Shown: positions 1 through 8,688 of the stretch, piece after piece
Layout: each line of letters starts with the position of its first letter
Position numbering within the stretch: position 1 is the stretch's first letter
Assembly: GCF_036347055.1 (NCBI RefSeq)
Contig: NZ_CP108882.1
Span: 992,001 to 1,056,000 of the forward strand
Length of the DNA stretch: 64,000 nt
Direction: 5' to 3'
From: Streptomyces sp. NBC_00820
GTDB lineage: Bacteria > Actinomycetota > Actinomycetes > Streptomycetales > Streptomycetaceae
The notes under the pieces: generated by a model
Databases searched by the model: none
What the model was told of the DNA's origin: nothing
Seen by the model: the letters and a program-made list of their open reading frames with translations, nothing else
Program-made: the position numbers and the translations under genes

Positions 1-28
1 GCAGTCGCCATCACCACGGAGGAATTCA

Positions 29-613
29 GTGAAAGAAGCCGTTCATATCGGCAGAAATCCATCGTCGGAGCCGGATCTGCGGGAGCTGATCGACCAGGTG
101 GCCCTCGGCGACGAGCAAGCGTTCGCCTCCGTCTACGACGTCGTGGTGAATCCGGTCCTGGGTGTGGTCCGCGCCGTGCTGCGTGATCAGGCGCAGTCGG
201 AGGAAGTGGCCCAGGAGGTTCTGGTGGAGGTGTGGCGCACCGCCCCGCGGTACCGCTCCGACCGGGGAACGGTCATCAACTGGATCCTCACCCTGGCGCA
301 CCGCCGGGCGGTCGACCGGGTGCGCTCCGTCGACGCCGCGACCGCCCGGGACCGCAAGGCGGCCCTGCTGGACCGGACACCCGAGTACGACCATGTGACC
401 GAGCAGGTGGAGGCCCGGCTGGAACGGGAGCAGGTACGGCGCTGTCTCCGCACCCTGACCGGCCTTCAGCACCAGGCCGTCACCCTGGCGTACTACCGGG
501 GGCTGACCTACCGCGAGGTGGCGGAGGCGCTGACGCTGCCGCTGGGCACGGTCAAGACCCGGCTCCGTGACGGGCTCATCCGGCTGCGCGACTGCCTGGG
601 GGTGACGGCGTGA
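29..613 (+). CDS. sigK: ECF sigma factor, SigK family
   Basis: A 194-residue extracytoplasmic-function sigma factor that would direct RNA polymerase to a small envelope/lipid regulon. Region 2 lies at about residues 20-95 (VAQEVLVEVWR, then GTVINWILTLAHRRAVDRVR) and region 4 at about 130-190 (LTYREVAEAL, GTVKTRLRDGLIRLR), which is the helix-turn-helix that reads the -35 element. The GTG start is preceded by a strong GGAGGA at 18-23. The stop overlaps the GTG of the anti-sigma gene (GTGA), so the two are translationally coupled. The opposing operon (FAD oxidoreductase, DUF1365, cyclopropane synthase, DUF1295) is the same set that flanks sigK in Mycobacterium tuberculosis, which supports the SigK assignment. 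Confidence 0.9.
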   Translation: MKEAVHIGRNPSSEPDLRELIDQVALGDEQAFASVYDVVVNPVLGVVRAVLRDQAQSEEVAQEVLVEVWRTAPRYRSDRGTVINWILTLAHRRAVDRVRSVDAATARDRKAALLDRTPEYDHVTEQVEARLEREQVRRCLRTLTGLQHQAVTLAYYRGLTYREVAEALTLPLGTVKTRLRDGLIRLRDCLGVTA

Positions 614-1362
614 TCACCGCCGATCTGCACACGATGACGGGCGCGTACGCCCTGCACGCTCTCTGCGACGACGAGCGCGAGGCGTTCGAACGTCACCTCG
701 CGAAGTGCGAGCCGTGCCGGCAGGAGGTCGCCGAACTGAGCGCCACCGCGGCCCGCCTGGGCCTCGCCGCTTCCGTGACGGCCCGGCCGGAGCTGCGGGA
801 CCGGGTACTGCGCCGCGTCGCCACCGTCCGGCAGGAGACACCGGGTGGCCCGGTCCTGTCCCGCCCGGGCCGCCGGGTCCAGTGGGCGCGCCCGCTGTCG
901 CGGTGGGCGCTGGCCGCGTGCGTCGCGGCGGCCGCGGCGCTCGGCGGCACGGCGGTGTGGCAGCACCGACGGGCCGAGGACGCCGTGGACCAGGCGCGCC
1001 GGGCCGAGCGGGGGGCGGACGACATCGCCGCCGTGCTGACCGCGCCGGACGCCAGGACCCGGGCCGCCGCGCTGGCCGGCGGGGCGTCCGGCTCCGTCGT
1101 CGTCTCACGGAGCCGCGACCGGGCCGTGTTCGTCGCCTCCGGGATGGCGCGGCCGCCTCGCGGGCGGGTCTACCAGCTGTGGTTCGACGACGGCGGCGCC
1201 ATGCGGTCCGCCGGCCTGATGAACCCCGGCCGCGCCGGTCAGACGGTCCTGCTGCGGGGTGCCGTCGACCGGGCCACGGGAATGGGCATCACGGTCGAAC
1301 CCGCGGGAGGCTCCCGGCAGCCGACCTCGGCTCCGCTGGCGCTGCTGAAGTTCCCCGCCTGA
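610..1362 (+). CDS. rskA: Anti-sigma-K factor RskA
   Basis: A 250-residue membrane anti-sigma factor that would hold SigK inactive until regulated proteolysis. The N-terminal cytoplasmic part carries a zinc-associated anti-sigma motif (H29, C33, C36 in HLAKCEPC). An alanine-rich transmembrane helix follows at about residues 93-116. The C-terminal extracytoplasmic RskA domain contains the family pattern GRVYQLWFDDGG and ends with LLKFPA. It overlaps sigK by 4 bases and is followed at once by a strong bidirectional terminator. Some mycobacterial RskA proteins have lost function by mutation, but nothing here looks damaged. Confidence 0.9.
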   Translation: MITADLHTMTGAYALHALCDDEREAFERHLAKCEPCRQEVAELSATAARLGLAASVTARPELRDRVLRRVATVRQETPGGPVLSRPGRRVQWARPLSRWALAACVAAAAALGGTAVWQHRRAEDAVDQARRAERGADDIAAVLTAPDARTRAAALAGGASGSVVVSRSRDRAVFVASGMARPPRGRVYQLWFDDGGAMRSAGLMNPGRAGQTVLLRGAVDRATGMGITVEPAGGSRQPTSAPLALLKFPA

Positions 1363-1365
1363 CGT

Positions 1366-1399
1366 GAGCGGGCCCCGCCGAGAGCGGCGGGGCCCGCTC
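1366..1399. terminator. Bidirectional terminator between rskA and the DUF1295 gene
   Basis: A perfect 15-bp inverted repeat (GAGCGGGCCCCGCCG, AGAG loop, CGGCGGGGCCCGCTC) fills the 38-bp gap between two converging genes. It has no T run, as is usual for actinobacterial terminators, and would serve both strands. Confidence 0.85.
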
Positions 1400-1400
1400 C

Positions 1401-2207
1401 TCACCGGGGCGGCAACGGGAAGAAGCCGCTGGTGCGGGCCACGTAGGCGGCGTAGCCGGGACGCCCGGCCATGTGCTGCTCCAGCAGCCGCTTGCCACTG
1501 CCCCTGATCAGCAGGACGCTCATCACCAGGGGCGACACGACGGACACGGCGGCGGCCTCGGCGGAGTCACAGGTGATCAGGAACAGTCCCCACCACACGC
1601 AGAAGTCACCGAAGTAGTTGGGGTGCCGGGTGTAGCGCCACAGGCCGCTCTCCATGATCCGCCCCTTGTTGGCCGGATCCGCCTTGAACCGGGCGAGCTG
1701 GGCGTCCCCGACCGCCTCGAACAGGAACCCGACCGCCCACAGGGCCGCGCCGGCCACGGCCGCCGCCGTCATCGGGCCGGGCACGTACTGCGCGGCCTGG
1801 ACGGGCAGCGACACCAGCCACACCAGTGCGCCCTGCAGCAAATACACCATCCGCAGGGCGTACAGGTCGGGGTTGCCGGGGGCTCGGGACAGCATTTTCC
1901 GGTAGCGGGGGTCCTCGCCGTGTCCGCGTCCGCGCCGGGCGATGTGCAGGGCGAGCCGCAAACCCCACAGGACCGTCAGCGCGGTAACCAGGGCGCGTCT
2001 GCCGGGATCGCCGGTGCCGGCCGAGGCCACACAGGTCACCGCGGCGACCGCGGCGAAGCCGATCCCCCAGGCGACGTCGACGACGCGGTGCACGCCGACG
2101 CGCAGGGCGACGAGGAAGGTGACCAGCATGACGCCGAGGGCGGCCGCCGCGGCCCACCCGAGGTTCGCGGTGAAGGCTTCCCAGGGAAAACCGTGAGAAC
2201 CGTTCAT
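1401..2207 (-). CDS. DUF1295 membrane protein (steroid 5-alpha-reductase-like)
   Basis: A 268-residue polytopic membrane protein of the DUF1295 / 3-oxo-5-alpha-steroid 4-dehydrogenase superfamily. About six hydrophobic helices are visible. The C-terminal half holds the family signature GLWRYTRHPNYFGDFCVWWG, the NADPH-binding region shared with isoprenylcysteine methyltransferases and 5-alpha reductases. It is the last gene of the minus-strand operon; its ATG overlaps the stop of the cyclopropane synthase gene by 4 bases (ATGA). The M. tuberculosis homologue also sits next to sigK. A role in reducing or modifying a membrane lipid is inferred from the neighbours; no substrate is visible. Confidence 0.85.
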   Translation of the reverse strand: MNGSHGFPWEAFTANLGWAAAAALGVMLVTFLVALRVGVHRVVDVAWGIGFAAVAAVTCVASAGTGDPGRRALVTALTVLWGLRLALHIARRGRGHGEDPRYRKMLSRAPGNPDLYALRMVYLLQGALVWLVSLPVQAAQYVPGPMTAAAVAGAALWAVGFLFEAVGDAQLARFKADPANKGRIMESGLWRYTRHPNYFGDFCVWWGLFLITCDSAEAAAVSVVSPLVMSVLLIRGSGKRLLEQHMAGRPGYAAYVARTSGFFPLPPR

Positions 2208-3445
2208 GGCAGGTCAAGCCCCCTGTACCAGTCCTCCGGCGTCACGGGTACGCCGCTGCCCCCGTCGCGCGTGGGCCGGACGCACAGGAGCTGGTCGACG
2301 CCCATCCGCCTCTCCTCGAAGGCGAGGGCCCCACCGACCAGGTACAGCCGCCACACGCGCGCGGTCTCCTCGCCGACGAGCCGTACGACGTCGTCCCAGC
2401 GTTCTTCGAGGGTGCGGTGCCAGGCGGCCACCGTGCGCACGTAGTGCTCGCGCAGCGACTCCACCGACCGCACCTCCAGTCCGGCGCGTTCCAGCAGCCC
2501 GACGGTGTCGCCCAGGGGCCGCATGTGCATGTCGGGGGCGACGTACGCCTCGATGAAGGCCCCGCCGCCCGGTGCGTCGGCGCCGCGCGACATCTGCTGC
2601 ACGAGGACCCGTCCCCGCGGCCGTACGAGCGCGTGCAGGGCGGCGGCGAAGGCCGGGTACTCGGCATCCCCGACGTGCTCGCCCATCTCGACGCAGGAGA
2701 CGGCGTCGTAGGCGCCGCCGGTGATGTCCCGGTAGTCCTGGCACACCACCTCCACCCGGTGTTCCAGGCCGCGTTCGCGTACCTGTTCCCGGACATGAGC
2801 GGCCTGTTCCTGGGCCAGGGTGACGGCGGTGACCTGTGCCTTGTGCTGCTCGGCGGCGTACAGCGCGAGAGAGCCCCAGCCGCAGCCGACGTCGAGCAGC
2901 CGGGCACCGGGGACGAGGCCCAGCTTGCGGCAGATCAGCTCCAGTTTGGCGCGCTGGGCGTCGGCGGCGGTGAAGCCGGGGTCCTCGCTCGCCCAGTAGC
3001 CGCACGAGTAGGCCATCGTGTCGTCGAGGAGCAGCCGGTAGAAGGCGTTGGACAGGTCGTAGTGGTGACTGATGGCGGCACGGTCGCGGGCCTTGGTGTG
3101 CAGCCCGCCCCGCAGCCGCGCCTGGGCGGCGGGCGCGAGCCGCGGTGCGTGCAGGCCCCGCTCGCGTACGGCGGCCCACATGACGCGCAGCCCTTCGGCC
3201 AGGTCGCCCTCGATGTCGATCTCGCCGGTCACGTAGGCCTGGGCCAGGCCCAGTTCGCCGGGCTGCCAGAGCATCCGCCGCAGGGCGCGCCGGGACCGGA
3301 CGACGACGGCGGGGCCGCCGGCCGGGCCGGTCTCGCTGTCGTCCCAGGCGCGCAGCCGGACCGGGAGGGGACCGCCGAGCGCGTCCTCGGCGAGCGCGGC
3401 GATCCGGTGGGCGGCTCCGGGCCGGACGGTTCGGGCGGTGGTCAT
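2204..3445 (-). CDS. ufaA1: Cyclopropane-fatty-acyl-phospholipid synthase family methyltransferase
   Basis: A 413-residue SAM-dependent methyltransferase that would transfer a methylene or methyl group from SAM to double bonds of phospholipid acyl chains. Motif I (LLDVGCGWGSLALYAAE) sits near residue 190 and the family YDAVSCVEMGEHVG stretch near 260. The N-terminal 150 residues form the lipid-binding extension typical of CFA/UfaA1 proteins. The ATG at 3443-3445 overlaps the stop of the upstream fragment (ATGA); the reading frame is open further upstream, but that part lies inside the preceding gene. It is the only full-length CFA-type enzyme of this operon, because its upstream neighbour has lost its N-terminal half. 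The UfaA1 symbol rests on synteny with mycobacteria. Confidence 0.88.
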   Translation of the reverse strand: MTTARTVRPGAAHRIAALAEDALGGPLPVRLRAWDDSETGPAGGPAVVVRSRRALRRMLWQPGELGLAQAYVTGEIDIEGDLAEGLRVMWAAVRERGLHAPRLAPAAQARLRGGLHTKARDRAAISHHYDLSNAFYRLLLDDTMAYSCGYWASEDPGFTAADAQRAKLELICRKLGLVPGARLLDVGCGWGSLALYAAEQHKAQVTAVTLAQEQAAHVREQVRERGLEHRVEVVCQDYRDITGGAYDAVSCVEMGEHVGDAEYPAFAAALHALVRPRGRVLVQQMSRGADAPGGGAFIEAYVAPDMHMRPLGDTVGLLERAGLEVRSVESLREHYVRTVAAWHRTLEERWDDVVRLVGEETARVWRLYLVGGALAFEERRMGVDQLLCVRPTRDGGSGVPVTPEDWYRGLDLP

Positions 3446-4007
3446 CGGACGGAGTCCTCCTTCGTGAACAGGTACTGCTGGACGTCGAGGTATCCGGAAC
3501 GGAATCCGGCCTCGGAATAGGCGAGGTAGAAGGTCCACATGCGGCGGAAGGTCTCGTCGAAGCCGAGCGCGGTCACGTCGTCGGCGCGTTCGGTGAACCG
3601 CTCCCGCCACAGCCGCAGCGTCTCGGCGTAGTGCGCACCGCAGGCCTGCCGGTGGGCGACGTCCAGCCGGGTGTGGGCGCGGACGGTCTCGGCCACGGCC
3701 TCGACGGAGGGCAGCAGGCCGCCGGGGAAGACGTACTTCTGGATCCAGGTGAAGGTGTTCCTGGTGGCCAGCATCCGGTCGTGCGGCATGGTGATGGCCT
3801 GCAGCGCCGCCCGGCCCCCGGGCGCGAGGCGCTCGTCGAGCGTGCGGAAGTACTCCGGCCAGAACTCGGCGCCCACGGCCTCGATCATCTCGACGCTCAC
3901 GACGGCGTCGTAGGTGCCCTGTTCCTCGCGGTAGTCGCGGAGTTCCACCGCGACCCGGTCGGCGAGACCGGCTCGGGCGACGCGGGCGCGGGCGAGGTCG
4001 TCTCCGC
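3442..4007 (-). pseudogene. 3' remnant of a second cyclopropane synthase gene
   Basis: About 188 codons encode the C-terminal part of a CFA-family methyltransferase, starting near DLARARVARAGLADRV and running through YDAVVSVEMIEAVG, the FTWIQKYVFPGG stretch and the usual C-terminus YLDVQQYLFTKED. The N-terminal lipid-binding region and the SAM-binding motif I are missing. Upstream of about 4003-4010 the sequence becomes the 5' part of the DUF1365 gene in another reading frame, so the open frame that continues to 4386 does not encode a sensible N-terminus. This looks like a deletion of roughly 1 kb across the DUF1365/CFA boundary, estimated from normal family lengths. The fragment lacks its own ribosome-binding site and is probably inactive. 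Confidence 0.8.
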
Positions 4008-4412
4008 GGCGTCCGGGCGCAGCAGGTAACAGTGCCGTTCGCCGTAGGTGTTGTGGACCTCGGCGACGACGCAGCGCGGTGTGCCGTCGCGGTCGTGGCA
4101 CCAGTAGAGGGTCAACGGGTTGAACACGTACCCGAGGACGCGCGCGTGGGTGAGCATCACGACGGGCCCGCCGTCGAGGTGGACGCCGTGGGTGGCGAGG
4201 AACGCGTCGAGTCCCGCCCGGATGGTGGGCTGCTCGCCGGTGAAGTGGTCGCGCGGGTCGAAGCGGGCCAGCGGCCGCAGCGGGAAGGGGAGTTCGGGTG
4301 GGTGATCGGGGTCGACGAGCCACATGTACGTGCGGTGCCGCAGCGTGTGGCGCAGGGGTGCGGTGCGCACGTGGGTGATCGTGCACGGATACAGGGCGGG
4401 CGGCGCCGTCAC
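3897..4412 (-). pseudogene. DUF1365 gene truncated by deletion
   Basis: The first ~136 codons (4005-4412) match the N-terminal half of DUF1365 proteins, which are acyl-lipid-modification-associated proteins of unknown reaction. Typical motifs are present: YPCTITHVRTAPL, TYMWLVDPDH, and RVLGYVFNPLTLYWCHD followed by EVHNTYGERHCYLLRPDA. At that point the conserved sequence stops and the frame runs into the cyclopropane synthase remnant in the wrong register for about 35 more codons, ending at 3897. The family is normally about 240 residues. The GTG start at 4410-4412 overlaps the TGA of the FAD oxidoreductase gene, so translation coupling is intact, but the product lacks its C-terminal ~100 residues. 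Confidence 0.8.
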
Positions 4413-5731
4413 CACGCCACCCCCAGGACGGCGGCGGCCGTCACGCCGGAGCGGCAGCCGTCCTCGTGGAACCCCCAGCCGTGGTAGGCGCCCGCGTAGG
4501 CGGTGACGGCGGTGTCCAGTTCGGGCAGCCGGCGCTGCGCGGCGACCGATTCCGGGGTGTAGACGGGGTGTTCGTAGACCATCCTGGCGAGCACCCGGTC
4601 CGGGGCGACGCGGTCCTCCCCGCCCAGGGTGACGACGTACGTGTCGGGGGCGTCCAGGCGCTGGAGCCGGCTCATGTCGTAGCTGACCCGCACCTCGTCG
4701 GCGCCCGCCGCGCACGAGGGCATCAGGTAGTTCCACGAGGCGCGCGCGGCGGGGGCACGCGGCAGCAGTCCGGTGTCGGTGTGCAGGAGCGTGGTGTTGC
4801 GCGAGTAGCGGAACGCCCCGAGGACCTCCTTCTCCTGGGGGGTGGCGTCGGCCAGCATGCTCAGGGCCTGGTCGGGGTGGACGGCGACGACCACGGAGTC
4901 GTACGACTCGGTGGTGCCGTCGTGCGCGGTGATGTCGACGCCGTCGGGGTGCCGCCTCAGGGCGCGGACCGGGGTCGACAGGCGCACCTCGTCCACCGTC
5001 TCCGCGACGCGGTCGACGTAGGTGCGCGAGCCGCCGGTGACGGTGCGCCAGACCGGTGAGCCGCCGACGGAGAGCATGCCGTGGTGCTCCAGGAAGCGGA
5101 ACAGGTAGGCGGCCGGGTACCGCTGCGCGACGGCGGCGTCGCAGGACCACACGGCCGAGACCAGCGGGGTGATGAAGTGGGTGCGGAAATAGCGGGAGAA
5201 GCCCGCACGGTCCAGGAACTCCCCCAGGGTGACGGTGCTTTGGCCATCTCGCGCGAGCAGACGGCGGGCCGCCCGGTGGAAGAGGGGAACCTCGGCGAGC
5301 ATCCGCAGGTAGGCGCCGCGCAGGGCGTTGCGCGGCTGGGCGAACAGTCCTGCGGGGCCCCGGGCGCCGGCGTATTCGAGGCCGCACCCCTCGCACCGGA
5401 CCGACATGCTCATCTCCGACTCCTGTGTGGCGACGTCTAGTTCGCCGAAGAGCCGGAGGAGATGCGGGTAGGTGCGGCGGTTGTGCACGATGAATCCCGA
5501 GTCGACGTGCCGCGTCGCACCGCCCGGTGCGGGCAGTTCGTGGGTGTGGGCGTGTCCGCCGAGGCGGTCGTCGGCCTCGTAGAGGGTGACGTGGTGCGCA
5601 CGGCGCAGGACGTACGCGGCGCTCAGTCCCGCAACGCCGCTGCCGACGACGGCCGTACGCGGCCGCTGGGCACGGCCGCCCGTGGCGGCCCCCTCCCCCG
5701 TCCGTGCGTCTCTCCCTGGTACGCGCGACAT
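4409..5731 (-). CDS. FAD-dependent oxidoreductase (amine-oxidase-like flavoprotein)
   Basis: A 440-residue flavoprotein with an N-terminal Rossmann dinucleotide-binding motif (VVGSGVAGLSAAYVL, near residue 30), the acidic ribose-binding YEADDRLGGHAHT and the family pattern DSGFIVHNRRTYP. A C-terminal Y-A-G-A-Y-H-G-W-G-F-H-E-D-G segment is typical of the NAD/FAD-binding proteins coupled to DUF1365 and CFA synthase. It is the first gene of the minus-strand lipid operon and overlaps the next gene by 4 bases. The likely role is oxidation or desaturation of a membrane lipid acyl chain before or after cyclopropanation, as inferred for the mycobacterial Rv0449c locus. Substrate unknown. Confidence 0.85.
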   Translation of the reverse strand: MSRVPGRDARTGEGAATGGRAQRPRTAVVGSGVAGLSAAYVLRRAHHVTLYEADDRLGGHAHTHELPAPGGATRHVDSGFIVHNRRTYPHLLRLFGELDVATQESEMSMSVRCEGCGLEYAGARGPAGLFAQPRNALRGAYLRMLAEVPLFHRAARRLLARDGQSTVTLGEFLDRAGFSRYFRTHFITPLVSAVWSCDAAVAQRYPAAYLFRFLEHHGMLSVGGSPVWRTVTGGSRTYVDRVAETVDEVRLSTPVRALRRHPDGVDITAHDGTTESYDSVVVAVHPDQALSMLADATPQEKEVLGAFRYSRNTTLLHTDTGLLPRAPAARASWNYLMPSCAAGADEVRVSYDMSRLQRLDAPDTYVVTLGGEDRVAPDRVLARMVYEHPVYTPESVAAQRRLPELDTAVTAYAGAYHGWGFHEDGCRSGVTAAAVLGVAW

Positions 5732-6340
5732 CGCTTCTCCTCCCGCTCGGCCGCTGACGCTGATCTCGCGCGTAATCCGGAGCCGCGGCTCAGGCGGATT
5801 GGCCGAAGGGCAGCCGTTCCTCGAACCGGATCCGCCCGCGCCGTCCGGTCCACGGGTCTGCCGGCCCGCCCCGGCCGGGCAGGTCTGTGCGCGTTCTGTT
5901 CACGCAGTACTTCCGGAGCCGGGCAGCGAACGGATGCCGGACAGGGAGATCCGGGGAAGGCGGGGCGGAGGGTCAAGATCCGGCGCGTGGGAGGGCGAGA
6001 GCGAGAGCGGAATGCCGGGGGGACGCGATGCGGATGGGCGCGGGGGCATGCGGAAGGGGCGCCCAGGGATGAGGAAGGGGCGCGGGGGCGCCAAAGGGCG
6101 CCGGGGGGATGGGAGCGACGGCGGGGCGCGGTCGGGTCCGGGGGGAAGTTTCATCCGATCGAGTGATCGTCAGTGCGCCCTGCCGGCCCCCGGGGACGGA
6201 TCGCTCACGGGGCTGAAGCGGACGGTCGTCACCGGCCCAAGGTCTCGGGCGCCTCTCCTGCCGACAGGTGGCGGAGCGTTCCCGCGCGTTCCGCGGTCAT
6301 GGTTCGCGCGGGCGCTCCGCCGTCGGCAACGGCCTACGGC
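5732..6340. other. Non-coding region with a purine-rich stretch
   Basis: This 609-bp gap lies upstream of the FAD operon and downstream of ung, so it should hold the operon promoter, but I see no convincing -35/-10 pair. From about 5960 to 6150 the plus strand is strongly G/A-rich with many runs of four or more G. Reading frames through it are low-complexity and unconvincing. Confidence 0.5.
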
Positions 6341-7018
6341 CTACGGCAGTCGCCAGTCCACCGGCTCGGCGCCCTGCCGGGCCAGGAGATCGTTGGCCCG
6401 GCTGAACGGGCGCGACCCGAAGAAGCCCCGGTCCGCGGACATCGGCGAGGGGTGCGCCGACTCGATCGCCGGGTAGTCACCGAGCAGCGGACGCAGGGTG
6501 CGGGCGGGACGGCCCCACAGGATGGACACCAGGGGCTTGTCGCGGGCGACCAGTGCGCGGATGGCCTGGTCGGTGACCTCTTCCCAGCCCTTGCCGGAGT
6601 GCGCCCCCGGTTTACGCGGGGCCGTGGTCAACGCCCTGTTGAGCAGCAGCACGCCCTGCCTGGTCCACGGGGTCAGATCCCCGTTGGAGGGCCTGGGCAG
6701 ACCCAGGTCGGCGTTCAGCTCCCGGTAGATGTTCTCCAGGCTGCCCGGCAGCGACCGCACCTCCGGCGACACCGCGAAGCTCAGGCCGATCGCCATTCCC
6801 GGCGTAGGATAAGGGTCCTGACCGACGATCAGGACCCGCACATCGTCGAAGGGCTGCTCGAACGCCCTCAGGACATGCGCTCCCGCGGGAAGGTACTTCC
6901 GGCCGGCCGCCACCTCGGCGCGCAGGAAGTCCCCCATGGCCGCGATGCGTCCGGCCACCGGCTCCAGGGCCTTCACCCAGCCGGTCTCGATAAGTTCGTT
7001 CAACGGTCTTGGTGCCAC
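6341..7018 (-). CDS. ung: Uracil-DNA glycosylase, family 1
   Basis: A 225-residue enzyme that removes uracil from DNA as the first step of base-excision repair. It carries the catalytic water-activating motif [10 protein letters not shown] (near residue 64), the uracil-stacking/Asn region [10 protein letters not shown], the specificity segment [10 protein letters not shown], and the minor-groove intercalation loop [17 protein letters not shown] with the catalytic His. The length is normal for Ung. Translation starts at a GTG (7016-7018). It is a single gene; the flanking gaps of over 500 bp on both sides indicate that it is transcribed alone. Confidence 0.95.
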   Translation of the reverse strand: MAPRPLNELIETGWVKALEPVAGRIAAMGDFLRAEVAAGRKYLPAGAHVLRAFEQPFDDVRVLIVGQDPYPTPGMAIGLSFAVSPEVRSLPGSLENIYRELNADLGLPRPSNGDLTPWTRQGVLLLNRALTTAPRKPGAHSGKGWEEVTDQAIRALVARDKPLVSILWGRPARTLRPLLGDYPAIESAHPSPMSADRGFFGSRPFSRANDLLARQGAEPVDWRLP

Positions 7019-7571
7019 AACGCGTCACTCTACTGGCCCCCACTGACAAGCCATATCAGCAGACCAGCTCCCCCACGGCGGATCCAGTGCGTCCAGCCCT
7101 ACGCGGCGGCCGCCGTCGGGCGCTAGTCTTCCTCCCCGTCGACGTCACCGAACGGCCGGACCGAACGGCCGGACGGCTCAGGCGGCCGGTCATCGAGGAG
7201 GAGGGGAGACGATTGCGCCCAGCGGTCGTACCACTCCGCCGCGGTCACCCTGTCGGGCCGACCCCGTCTCCGCGTCACCGCCGTCGCGTTGCCGGTCGAC
7301 CCTCCTCCCCCTGTCACCGCCGTCGCGTTGCCGGGCGGCCCCCTCATCTCGGCGACCGGGCCTCCCGGACGTCCGCGCACGCGGCCGGACCGCCTTCCTC
7401 GCGCGCACCGGAGGCGTGCCCGCTGCCGGAAGGGGCGACCGCCGTGGTCGCGGGCGGTCCGGGCACCGGCCGCGGTCCGCTGTCCGGACCCCTGTCCGGG
7501 GCGCGTCCGTCCGGCCGGCCCGGCCACCCACCGGTCCGGCACCGTGGGCCGTCGAAGGGCCGGCGACCGGC
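7019..7571. other. Intergenic region with a 22-bp direct repeat
   Basis: I see no convincing gene in this 553-bp region between ung and the sugar kinase. A 22-bp direct repeat beginning GTCACCGCCGTCGCGTTGCC occurs twice, near 7274 and 7313. Frames across it are proline/arginine-rich shadows. The segment up to 7571 is in frame with the kinase but does not resemble its family. Confidence 0.4.
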
Positions 7572-8546
7572 GTGACCCTTCCCGGATACCTCGCCGTGGA
7601 CTCCGGAGGCTCCGGCCTCCGGGTCGCCGTCGGCGTTCCCGGGCACGCGCCGTCGGCCCGGGGGGAGTCGCGGGAGCCGGTCCGCACCGGTGCGCGGGGC
7701 ATCGATCCCGACCATCTGATGGAGCAACTCCTGCCCCTGGCTCGCACGTTGACCGCGCAGGCCGGGGTCGGCGGGCTGGGTACGGCGGTCGTCGGGGCCG
7801 CCGGGTTCGCCAGCCTGGGTGACGCCCTGCGCGCCGAACTGCCCGGCCTTCTCGCCCGGGAACTGGGGGTGCGGACCGCGGCGATCGCCGCCGACGCCGT
7901 GACGGCCTACGTCGGCGCGCTGGGGCCCCGCCCGGGGGCGGTGGTCGCCGCGGGCACCGGTCTGATCGCCCTCGGCACGGACCTCACCGGCTGGCGGCGG
8001 GCGGACGGCTGGGGCCACCTGCTGGGCGACTGCGGCGGCGGGGCCTGGATCGGGCGGTCCGGACTCGAGGCCGCGCTGCGCGCGCACGACGGCCGCGACG
8101 GAGGTTCGGCCGCGCTGCTGGAGTGCGCGCAGGAGCGGTTCGGTCCCGCACCCCGGCTTCCCGGACTGCTCTACCCGCGCACCGACCGCGCCGCCGTACT
8201 CGCCTCCTTCGCACCCCAGGTGGCGGCCTCGGCCGCGCACGACCCGGTCGCGGCCGACATCCTGCGCGCGGCGGCCCGGAACATGGCCGAGTCGGCCGCG
8301 GCCGTCTGCCCGGAGTCGGGGGAGCCCGAAGTCGCGCTCACGGGGGGTCTCTTCGCCATGGGCGACCCTCTTCTCGTACCGCTGCGCGAGGAGTTGGGGC
8401 GGCTGTTGCCGCAGGCCAGGCAGGTTCCGGCGGAGGGCGATCCGCTGCACGGCTGCGTCCGGCTCGCGGCGGAACTGGCGGCGGGACGGCTCACCCTGCC
8501 GCGCGATCCGGCCATGCTCCATGTGGTCACCGTAAAAGGGGATTGA
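7572..8546 (+). CDS. BadF/BadG/BcrA-type ATPase, probable N-acetylglucosamine kinase
   Basis: A 324-residue actin-fold (ASKHA) kinase of the BadF/NagK type. The phosphate-1 motif AVDSGGSGLRVAV is at the N-terminus. The family hallmarks GTGLIALGTD, RRADGWGHLLGDCGGGAWIG and VALTGGLFAMGDP (adenosine motif) follow in order. I chose the GTG at 7572 because homology begins there and GAAGGG lies about 12 bases upstream; the open frame to 7416 has no family similarity. Known relatives phosphorylate GlcNAc or related amino sugars. It stands alone. The DasR-like operator 3 kb away (10867-10882) makes an amino-sugar link tempting but unproven. Confidence 0.82.
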   Translation: MTLPGYLAVDSGGSGLRVAVGVPGHAPSARGESREPVRTGARGIDPDHLMEQLLPLARTLTAQAGVGGLGTAVVGAAGFASLGDALRAELPGLLARELGVRTAAIAADAVTAYVGALGPRPGAVVAAGTGLIALGTDLTGWRRADGWGHLLGDCGGGAWIGRSGLEAALRAHDGRDGGSAALLECAQERFGPAPRLPGLLYPRTDRAAVLASFAPQVAASAAHDPVAADILRAAARNMAESAAAVCPESGEPEVALTGGLFAMGDPLLVPLREELGRLLPQARQVPAEGDPLHGCVRLAAELAAGRLTLPRDPAMLHVVTVKGD

Positions 8547-8688
8547 GGGCACCGTCGGCCGAAGTGTCCGTCATGTGGCGGGAACATGGGATGTCGGCCC
8601 GCAAGTCATCAGACAAAACCGGACGGATACCGCTCACCTGCACCCTCCCCGAACAGTGCAGCTCAGGAAGCCAGTAACATGCGGCGCC

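Noticed and set aside
3442..4386. Intact 314-residue methyltransferase
   Set aside because: Its first ~125 residues are an out-of-register reading of the DUF1365 gene; only the C-terminal part is a real CFA fragment.
8547..8688. Cobalamin riboswitch before the CbiX-like gene
   Set aside because: No B12-box-like sequence or long structured leader is seen in the 142-bp gap.
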